From: Yamagishiella unicocca
Lineage: Eukaryota; Chlorophyta; Chlorophyceae; Chlamydomonadales; Volvocaceae
Length of the DNA stretch: 64,000 nucleotides
Reading direction: 5' to 3'
NCBI GenBank assembly: GCA_003116995.1
Contig: BDSL01000002.1
Location: 434,001-498,000 of the forward strand
Translations under genes and position numbers: made by a program
Shown here: positions 18,901 through 26,427 of the stretch, piece by piece
How the letters are laid out: each line of letters opens with the position of its first letter
Position numbering within the stretch: position 1 is the stretch's first letter
The notes under the pieces: generated by a model
Seen by the model: the letters and a program-made list of their open reading frames with translations, nothing else
Databases searched by the model: none
What the model was told of the DNA's origin: nothing

Positions 18901-21510
18901 ACTCTTGTGATGTACGGGGGTATGTACGGCATGTACTGCTCCGGTGTACCCGCAGGTCCGGGTGGAGTGGGATGACAACGACGGGGCGGACAGCGGCGGC
19001 GAGGATGACGTCATGGAGGTACGGCGGGCCGAAGGCGGCGGAGGCGGCTCTCCCAGGGGAGCAGCGGGCGCGGCGGCGGAGGCAGCGGAGGCGGGATCGC
19101 CTCAGATGACACTGAGCGCCAGCACCGATGACGGCGGCGCGGGCGACAAGGCGGCGGCGACTGCCGACTCGGACACGACCGCCGCCGCTGCGTCTGACGG
19201 GCGCCGGGGGCAGCAGGACGCCGGCGGCGGCGGCCGGCGGCGGCGCAGCGGCACTGGCGGCGGCGACGGCGGCGGCGAGTCTGCCTCGCAGCACCTGGTT
19301 GGGGTGCGCTATCCGGTGACCTTGCTGGGGGAGGTGGTGAGTCGGCTGCGTGTCGACTGCGTGTGGGATGGAGGGGGACTCGAGCGGACGTCCAGAGCGC
19401 CAAAGCGAATGGCTTCTGGCGTATCTTTATGTACACATCGCACACTCAGAGCGCAGGGGCAAACGTGTTTGTGGGACATCGCTGGCTCACCTTGTTGGCC
19501 GTGCGGTCATGTTCGGATCGGGAAGCAAACTCGCAGTGGAAAGGGTGGGTTAGGGTGGCACCGCCTGGGTGCCCAATGATTTAAACCATTCCCAAGGCCC
19601 GCCTTCACCCACACCGGCCCCCAACCCAACCACCACCCGCCTACCAACCAACTTTTGGCACACACACCCGTTCACAGGTCCTCGCGCTCACCTCTGCCGG
19701 GGCCCAGTCGACACTCACGCAGCTGCCAAACGGAGCCCTCGGACTTCGACCACCGCCGGCGGCGGTGGCTGGCGGCGGGGCTGCGGTGATGGCGGCCGAC
19801 AAGCCCACACCCGTCGACACAAGGGCGCTCGCGCAGGCCTTCAGGTGGGCAGTGCTGGTGGCTCGCATCCGCGGGTTTAGGTTTCTGGCTGAGTGGGCGG
19901 GACGAGGGGGTAACGTCAGAGCTGCTGGTCAGGACCGCTTTGCGGGTCCTCACCTCACCTCGCCTCACGGGTCTCCCTCGAACCTCACCTCACCTCACCC
20001 ATGCCTGCACCTGAAGCTGTCCATCACCTAATCCAGTGCCCCTTCACCTCACCTCACCTCGCCCATCCTGCCAACGGCCCCCAGGGCGCCCAAGACCCTC
20101 ATGGACTTCTTCCGAAAGCCGGAGCCGGGGCAGTCGGGGGGGGGCCCGGGTGCAGGGCCGGCGGCTGCTACTGGCCTGGTGCTGCAGCTGCCGCTGGGTC
20201 CGCGAGTGGGGCCGCTGGCGACGGCAGCCGTGGAGCTCCGGGGGGCTGCCAGAGCGCCCTCACCTCCGTTGCTGCAGCCCAGGGCGCCAGAGCTGGCGAC
20301 GGGGGTGAAGGCGGTGGCGGTGAAGCGAGAGGTGGGAGTAAAGCAGGAGTCGCTGGCCCCATCACGGCAGGGGCAGGGGCGGGGGCAGCAAGTGGCACAG
20401 CGCGGGGTGTCGGGCAATGGCACGGTGGGCGGGGGGACGGGTGGCGGCTCCGCCGCCGCTGTCGCCGCCACCGCTGCCCTCTCTGTGCCGCCTGCCAAGC
20501 GGCAGCGGGTCGTCGGGGCGGCCCCGCCGGCGGTAACTGCTCCGGCAGCTGTGGCTGGTGGGTCGAAGACCCCGGCTGCAAAGGGCCACGGAGGTAGGCA
20601 GCAGCAGGCGGGGGGAGGCGCTCCGGGAGGCCATGCCTGGGGCGGCGGCGGCGGCGGTAGCATCATGGAGGCGTTCGCCAGGAAGCAGCAGCGGGCCGAT
20701 GGCGGCGGCGCTGCTGCCGCCGCCGCCGCTGCAGCTGCTGCTGCCGCCGATGCCTCCGACGTCATCTCCATTGACTGCAGCGAAGTCACCCGAGGCGGAG
20801 GAGCTGTCGCTACAACCGCCACGACAACCGCCGCCGCCGCGGCACAGAGCGACGTCATCATGGTGGCCAGCAGCGACGAAGATGAGGAGGCGGCGGGTGT
20901 AGATGGCCGGCGCCGTAGAAGCAGCCATGATGGCGCCACCGCCCAGCAGGCCACCGCCCAGCAGGCCACCGCGGGAGGGCAGCGACGTCTCCGCACCGGC
21001 AGCAAGGACGGCTCTGCAGCAGCCGATGCCACTGCCGCGATCGCGGGGTGTGGGGCCGGTCCGTCAGCGGCTGGGGGAAAGGAGGAGGTGGACGAGGGCG
21101 AGGGGGAGGGGGAGGACGGCGACGAGGGCGACGATGACGAGGCGGACGAAGACTACGTTGTGGAGGAGGACGGTGATGGTGACGGTGATGACGCACGCAG
21201 AAGGAAGTCAACGAGACGGAGAAGCGGAGCGGCGGAGGGCGCCAGAGGTCACGGCGGTGGTGGAGGGGGGCCGCAGGCGCCAAAGGCTGCGGCGGGCCGT
21301 CAGGCCGCCACCGCAGGAGGCCACCGCGGCGGCGGCGGCGCGTACGGCGGCGGTACGACGGCAGCGGCGGAGGGCGGCGGGCAATCTAGTGCCACTGTGG
21401 TGAAGCTGCAGGGCATGGGATTCACAGCCCGCCAGGCCGAGAAGGCGCTGTGGATGGCTCGGGGGGACTTCGACCGGGCAGTGGAGCTGTGCTTGGAAGG
21501 AATGTGTTGA
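8151..21510 (+). CDS. SBNO: Strawberry notch / FORGETTER1-type DExD/H helicase-like protein with C-terminal UBA domain
   Basis: Strawberry notch proteins are nuclear helicase-like regulators; the Arabidopsis orthologue FORGETTER1 acts with chromatin remodellers in heat-stress memory. Exons: 8151-8207, 8537-8619, 9021-9166, 9420-9510, 10005-10169, 10539-10758, 10887-10967, 11208-11290, 11544-11633, 12002-12074, 12305-12430, 12689-12959, 13102-13298, 13680-13809, 14090-14303, 14684-14836, 15281-15383, 15901-16132, 16372-16559, 16911-16997, 17567-17720, 18043-18215, 18580-18705, 18956-19336, 19678-19844, 20085-21510 (1738 codons plus stop). Motifs: Walker [12 protein letters not shown] near residue 100; DECH at 236-239; [66 protein letters not shown] finger, present in plant FORGETTER1, is not seen. 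The last exon adds a low-complexity acidic tail, a [11 protein letters not shown] motif and a UBA-like MGF domain. Exon 1 (19 codons) is the least certain part. Confidence 0.92.
10170..10538 (+). repeat. SBNO intron 5 with inverted telomere-like motifs and dispersed element
   Basis: Near the donor (10190-10250) sits a copy of the GAGGAAGACCCGTGGATGCG family. TTTTAGGG-like sequence lies at 10357-10382, and its complement, about three CCCTAAAA units, at 10503-10527 directly before the acceptor. Confidence 0.75.
13372..13432. repeat. 16-bp tandem repeat in SBNO intron 13
   Basis: About four copies of GCAGGACTGCGTGTGT, downstream of a short (GT)n run. Confidence 0.8.
13978..14047. repeat. C-rich 15-bp tandem repeat in SBNO intron 14
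   Basis: About four to five copies of CCCTCCCCCTGCACC lead into the pyrimidine tract before the acceptor at 14089. Confidence 0.8.
14855..15112. repeat. 34-bp minisatellite in SBNO intron 16
   Basis: About seven to eight copies of a unit containing GGGCCCTCGTGG then CGTTCTGTCGTGGGGGGGTA. Copies differ mainly in G-run length and in GCGTT versus GCATT. Located just downstream of the donor at 14837. Confidence 0.9.
15681..15780. repeat. 50-bp tandem duplication in SBNO intron 17
   Basis: Two near-identical copies, starting at 15681 and 15731, each beginning TAATGTTTCTCTTTGTGTCG. More T-rich than surrounding sequence. Confidence 0.9.
16163..16255 (+). repeat. Dispersed intron family B (TTGGCGCATGGTCGTCGGACA)
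   Basis: A-run, CCGTTGTACGCAACGGGACA, GGATAGTTGGCGCATGGTCG and TCGGACACC, in SBNO intron 18. Related copies: 17139-17215 (SBNO intron 20), 36781-36830 (TGH intron 10), 44521-44575 and 45292-45330 (ASCC2 introns). Confidence 0.8.
16588..16652 (+). repeat. Dispersed intron family A, longest copies
   Basis: GACGAAGACCCGTGGATGCG, then AAAAACCGTTTGGAAAAGAC and GTTTTGAGATGCATGCTGG, in SBNO intron 19. SBNO intron 5 (10194-10258) matches it over the same full length. Confidence 0.85.
17724..17790. repeat. Telomere-like TTTAGGG cluster in SBNO intron 21
   Basis: At least six TTAGGG/TTTTAGGG-like units begin within about 10 bases of the donor at 17721. They resemble the Chlamydomonas telomere repeat TTTTAGGG but are degenerate. 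Confidence 0.8.
18526..18570 (-). repeat. Dispersed intron family A, reverse copy
   Basis: Plus strand reads ACGGTTTTTTCTCGCATCCA then CGGGTCTTCCTCGAAACCC, in SBNO intron 22 next to the acceptor, opposite in orientation to the copies in introns 5 and 19. Confidence 0.85.
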
Positions 21511-21664
21511 GGACGGGTACGGAGTATATGAGGAAGGCCCATGGGTCGGCACTGACTAGGATAGCGATTGGGAATGTGTTCAGGACGGGTACGGAGTACA
21601 TGTTGAAAGCCCATGGGTCGCACTAGACTAGACTGACTAGGATAGCAATTGGAATGTGTTGAGG
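21499..21664. repeat. Tandem duplication spanning the SBNO stop codon
   Basis: A 72-80 bp unit beginning GGAATGTGTTGAGGACGGGT occurs at 21499 and 21571, with the start of a third at 21651. The first copy contains the last codons and the TGA of SBNO, so the 3'UTR repeats the end of the coding region. Confidence 0.9.
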
Positions 21665-22370
21665 AATTCGAGTAGATGGAGGCGAGAGGTGCTGGCAACC
21701 GAAGGGTTGCTCGACGGTTGGTTTGGGGGGGTTGCAGTGTGAGGCTAGGCGGTTGGGCGCCGCAGCGTTATGCTGGGAGACGTTGGCGGTGTTTCGTGAT
21801 GTTTGCGTCGGGAGGGCCTGTGTGCGAGGGTGCTGGCGTGGCTGAGGCTTTCGTAGGACGGCTCCCCAACATTACTGTCACAGCTCAGCACGTCATCCTG
21901 GATCCCAGATGTGCATCGTGCCCACTGTGTGGTGCTGTTAGCGTGGAGCCTTCGGACGAAGTTCGGGAGTTTGCAGGACTGGGACATGACGATCGTGAAG
22001 CAGAAACTGCTCCGTTGCTTACAGGTTACCGGTACCCTGTTACAAGTGTCTGGTCCTTAACGATGTCTCTGGTGTATGCTACGCTCACTACGCGTGGTCT
22101 ATGTTCAGCTCACTATGTCTGGTCTCTGTTGCGCTCACTCAGGGGGCCAAAAAGACAGCCCGAGCCGCCTTCTGGCGCTCCTTATGACCCCCCAAAAGGG
22201 GCGCTCGCCGTACACACGTGACTAAGATATGATCCTGACATTCGCTCCTAAGGCTGTGTTTCGGGAAGGAACCATTCACCCGCAATGGCTAGGCACCGAA
22301 ACGGCCTGCCAGACACCAACCAAAACCACGCATTCGCCTGCTGGCGAGTCACTGCCCTCCAACAGCGCGC
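21665..22370. other. SBNO 3' flank, no supported gene
   Basis: An open frame at 21676-22221 (181 codons, plus) has no recognisable domain and no splice or start context to support it. Around 22050-22145 three variants of a TATGTCTGGTC/GCTCACTAC-like unit repeat. A minus-strand TGTAA at about 22019-22023 could serve as the poly(A) signal of the minus-strand 4-TM gene. Confidence 0.4.
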
Positions 22371-22374
22371 TGCA

Positions 22375-22421
22375 GGCCAGCGGGGTCGCCAGCGGGGTCG
22401 CCAGCGGGGTCGCCAGCGGAA
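22375..22421. repeat. 15-bp tandem repeat
   Basis: Three to four copies of GGGGTCGCCAGC(GGG)-type units, just upstream of the 33-bp minisatellite. Confidence 0.8.
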
Positions 22422-22495
22422 GGCCAGGGAGGTCGGGTGCTGGAGGGCCCGGGAGGTGTGGTCCCGGGGGCCTGCCTGCAGCAGGCGCCAACACC

Positions 22496-22795
22496 GGTGC
22501 CACCGCCTGCATCCTCTTGGCTGATGCGGGTGTCACCGCCTGCATCCTCTTGGCTGATGCGGGTGCCACCGCCTGCATCCTCTTGGCTGATGCGGGTGTC
22601 ACCGCCTGCATCCTCTTGGCTGATGCGGGTGCCACCGCCTGCATCCTCTTGGCTGATGCGGGTGCCACCGCCTGCATCCTCTTGGCTGATGCGGGTGCCA
22701 CCGCCTGCATCCTCTTGGCTGATGCGGGTGCCACCGCCTGCATCCACTTGGCTGATGCCACCGCCTGCGTCCTCTTGGCTGATGCGGGTGCCGGC
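22496..22795. repeat. 33-bp minisatellite, open on both strands
   Basis: About nine copies of a 33-bp unit containing CCGCCTGCATCCTCTTGGCT. As 33 is a multiple of three, both strands stay open (plus ATACILLADAG-like, minus PASAKRMQAV-like). It lies 3' of the minus-strand 4-TM gene, most likely in its 3'UTR or intergenic. Confidence 0.92.
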
Positions 22796-23107
22796 GCTGT
22801 TGCTGCCCCCGCCACCCGCGGCCACCTGCCGCCGTTCGCCCCGCTAGGTGGCCTGTCTGCAGTTGCCGCCACTGCTGCGACCACGGCTGCCAACAGCTCA
22901 CGCACCTCCTGCACCAGCTCCCTGGCATCACGGGCGACGGTGTCGGATGACCGCAGCACCTGCCGCTGCTCCAGCCGCTGGTGTGCGGCTCACAGCAAGC
23001 GGCTCACAGCAAGCAGCTGTAGCACTTAAACGTCCCGCCCTACAACAAGCAGTAACCGTACAACTGCGCAGGCCCATTACGCAAAACATTCAGCAGCACG
23101 GGGTCAG

Positions 23108-25924
23108 CTACTTGAACTTGGACGCCCAATCTGGGCCCCACCGGGCCTGAAAGTGCAGGTTTGCGCATTTGCTGCCCGTCCAGAGTATAATAGACGCCGA
23201 CATGTAGGCCAACGCAGTAGAAAATACAATCGCGATGCCAATTAATATCCACATGTGGAACGTACTGCACGTGTAACCGATCATCACCAGAACCTCGACA
23301 ACAACTAAAAGCACAGAAATAGCAAAGATGCCAGGCATGACTTGCATCAGGATGTTCCAGTCCTGGCACGGCAAAGGGACACATGAGGTAAAGGGACACA
23401 TTTAACTGCGCGCCTGGGGCGGCGGTTAGGAGGGGCGCCGCCCCTGGCGCTGAGGGAGATGATTGTTCACTCGGCGGGAAGAACATTGAGCTATCGCCGC
23501 CAGCGGCCCTTGCGGCCCTGCAGCACGTGTTCAGGCAGCTCTGGTCTGGGATGAAATGGGAGCCTTCCCATAAGAGGCATGGCGGCAGCTGACCGTGGAT
23601 GGGATCCCCCTTCCCGACACCTTGTGTATTCGGGGCGCGGCGGCCGCTCCCTGTGGGTGCGGCGCGACTCCTGAGAAGCGTCCGGGGGAGACCTCCCCTC
23701 AAATGCACCACTTCTGGTTATGTACGGTGGCTAAGGCTGTGGTTGACAAACTTGCGGTCCGGGTTGGTGAACGGGTGACCCGGGCGCAGGTCTGGTTGGT
23801 ACAGGACCCCCTGGCCGTGCACTCCTGTGCCTGACATGTGGTGGTCCTGGCAGCCGTTACTGCCATGGGCATTGGGCGCCGGTTTATGGATGCGGCCCTC
23901 ATAAGGTCGGGGGCTGGTGGCCCTCTTGTTGTCTTCGGAATTGATCTCCAGGATCGTGCGTGGTGGTGGAGTTCCGGCCCCTTCTTCGGGGGTTTGCAGC
24001 GCTGGAGCTTCCCCGGGAGGGTTGGGCTTCGGCACCCCATCCGGTCGCTCTGTGTGTGTGAGGGGCCGGACGACATGGATGTGGGCTTGTGAGCAGCCCC
24101 TGCTGCGAGGTGACAGTTTTCCCCCCTGCTTCTTGTTTCTCTCACCCCCGGGTGGGCATGTCATGCTCGGAGCTTGTGGTTTTTGGGGTGAGAGGCCGCC
24201 AGTTGTTCTGGTTGTATCGTGTCGACGCTCCGCTGATTCTACGGTTGCGGATCTGCTAGGTGTGTTGGTGGTCGGTTTCTAGTAGGGGTCTACAGCGCAA
24301 TTCCCCCCTGGGGTGCTGGCTGCTGCTGTTTTTGCCTCTGGATTGTTGACTGGTGTCTTGATGGTTTGCCATTGGCACTGGTTCGGCTGAATTTCTGTCC
24401 CTTTTGTGCCTTTCAATGTCCGGCCATGTGCCTGGTGGTTCTGCCTTTTGGTCTTGAACCCACTCCTACCCACTGTAATAAGTACATCTACAAGGAGTAT
24501 CTAGTTGAACATCACAATTTTGGCTTTTGGGAAAAAGTTGCGGAAGGCCAATCCAATTTGTTCTGCAACTAGGGTACACGGCATTGACTATATAGGCACT
24601 AGTCAGCACTAGTCTACCGGGTCCCAAGGGCCAGGGTGGGGATTATGAGTTGAACATGTCTACTCACACTGCCCAGAGTGCCCACGCACCCATTTACCTT
24701 GATATAGTCGTTCAGGTGCTCATCAGTGAAGACGTGGTCGATGAATACGTAGAAAAGCGTCGACATGATGATAACCTGCGGAACAAGTATTGGCCAGGGC
24801 CACAAAGGCAAAGTAACGGCACTACGAGTCAGCGCGCGTGTCGGGCATGTGGAAAAAAACGGATGAACCAGCGCAGATGCCTTTCGCTCATGCAATTGAA
24901 CTTAACAGGACGCGTACCACACACCCCGCCCCAACGCCGCGCCCAATTAAATCGACGTACCACAATGTTACACGCGAACGCCAGGAATGATACGTACAGC
25001 AGCGCGACCAGCCAGGAATTGCTCCAGGCGTCTGTGCCAACGTTAGTACCAACCATGCTCTGAGCTGATAAGAGTGGGATGATGGACAGGCCTGGGGGAT
25101 AAAGCAGATGAGACGGACAGGCCCCGGACGGTGGTAGCTTAGGGATGTCACTCTCACGGTACTAGGCATGCGAGGGGAACACTACGCGAAGGCCATTTGT
25201 AACAGGATAGAAACGTGCGCGCAGTCACTGGGAGGGCGGATCACAAGAGAAGCAAGAAAGAGGCATAGGGTTTTTGCGGCCGCAGGAAAGGCGCCGGGAG
25301 GCAGGCAGGAGAGGGAGGCTCGGCAGTTACCAAACTTCAGGAGCCCGTGAGTTGTAATCGGACAACAGGGTGCACCAGGGCTTTGGGAGGTGGGGCAGGG
25401 CTTTTGTTGGGGAGGTGGCCAGCCGGGCGAGAGGCCAACCGCAGCTACGGCACCTCAGGAAAGGGCGGGTTGCGTCTCTGGGCATGCGCCGAAGGGCTCA
25501 CATACCTGCTAACAGAGCTGACACGACTCCCAATGTTCCCCAGGTGCTTTTACACCGTTCTCGCATTTCCGAGGGTGGCACAAGTGACATCTGAACGGTT
25601 CAGCATGCCGGTATCAACAGTCGGCAGCATGTGTGGGAATAAAGCCACAAGGTTAAGAATGGCAACCAGACGGATTCATTGCGAGGAAACAAACTAGTGC
25701 GGGCGTCCTTACCAAACGGCGTAACTCACATGGGTAAGCGTGTTGCCAGCGATACGGTATTCATTGGCTCCAACCATTCGCAACATATCGATTACACCAT
25801 ATTCACGAACTGCTGGTGATTTTGCTGAAACTTCTGGTTCGCATCCTCCACCAAATTCTATGTCACTGCTTGCATGTTCCGGCGCTATAGCGTTCGGTTT
25901 CACCTTCTTTTTCACAAGCAGCAT
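23108..25924 (-). CDS. Unrecognised protein with about four membrane segments
   Basis: Five exons on the minus strand with agreeing phases: 25924-25730, 25590-25506, 25091-24961, 24775-24698, 23362-23108; 247 aa. The start is ATG at 25924 (MLLVKKKVKPNAIAPEH). The N-terminal ~75 residues are hydrophilic. Hydrophobic segments: around TWGTLGVVSALLAGLSIIPL; around WLVALLYVSFLAFACNIV, continuing into VIIMSTLFYVFIDHVF; VMPGIFAISVLLVVVEVLVM; and MWILIGIAIVFSTALAYM. The C-terminus is short and polar (WGPDWASKFK). All introns are GT-AG. I do not recognise the family and assign no function. The exon 2 and exon 3 boundaries rest on phase and composition only. Divergent from the methyltransferase gene at 26428. 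Confidence 0.7.
23570..24570 (+). mobile_element. 5'-truncated non-LTR (L1-like) retrotransposon remnant
   Basis: Inside the last intron (23363-24697) of the 4-TM gene and antisense to it. Plus-strand reading at 23640-23750 gives a CGCG...MHHFWLCTVAKAVV pattern like the zinc-binding region after the reverse transcriptase of plant and algal L1 elements. An in-frame TGA follows at 23832, and the same frame continues HVVVLAAVTAMGIGRRFMDA. The remaining ~600 bp is G+T-rich, unlike its surroundings, and ends in a tail with ACCCACTGTAATAAGTACAT near 24470. No reverse transcriptase core is present. Element ends and target-site duplication were not determined. Confidence 0.5.
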
Positions 25925-26427
25925 CGTGATCCTTTCAACAAAATATTGGCGTATCCTTAAATTTTATTTTAGGGCGCACTTCCAGTAGCGACGGCAAAAA
26001 ACAGTAAATGATAGGTTGGAATTAGTGGTGCAGTGGACCAATTACGACGAACGAAGTGGAGAATGGCGACGCGTTGTAACGATGTTACGATGGGCATTTA
26101 TACGTACGCGCAGCACGCCCATGCGATGCGCCTAGCACTGTGAAATGGAACTGTACATACCGGTACATGCGCAATATGTCCTTGTTAAGGCTTGGCCTTT
26201 TCCATTGCGAAGGGCCTCGTTAGCTTCGGAAATGGGCACTGCAGCATTTCGAAACACGGGATCAAAAAGGGCACAGCGTTGCAAGGACACAGGGTTGCAG
26301 TTAATCGAAGATGCAACGCATCAAAAATTGACAGAGCGACACAAAGTGATTTCAGCACAAATTGCCGTGCAAGCGTGCGGCGTTTCGCAACAAATAACCA
26401 CGCTGGCTGTGTAGGGCTCCTCTCTCA
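25925..26427. promoter_or_regulatory. Divergent intergenic region 4-TM/methyltransferase
   Basis: 503 bp between the start codons, richer in A+T than the genes. An 89-codon open frame with an ATG at 26145 lies upstream of the methyltransferase start; it could be an upstream ORF if transcription begins before it, but has no recognisable domain. Confidence 0.45.

Noticed and set aside
20049..21032. 327-codon minus frame opposite SBNO exon 26
   Set aside because: Ala/Pro/Ser-rich antisense shadow of a low-complexity coding exon.
21676..22221. 181-codon plus frame as a gene
   Set aside because: No recognisable domain or splice partner; located in the SBNO 3' flank. Left as unsupported.
22229..23029. 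267-codon plus frame with ATACILLADAG repeats as a real protein
   Set aside because: Openness is explained by the 33-bp period; flanks show no family and no splice support. Kept only as a repeat.
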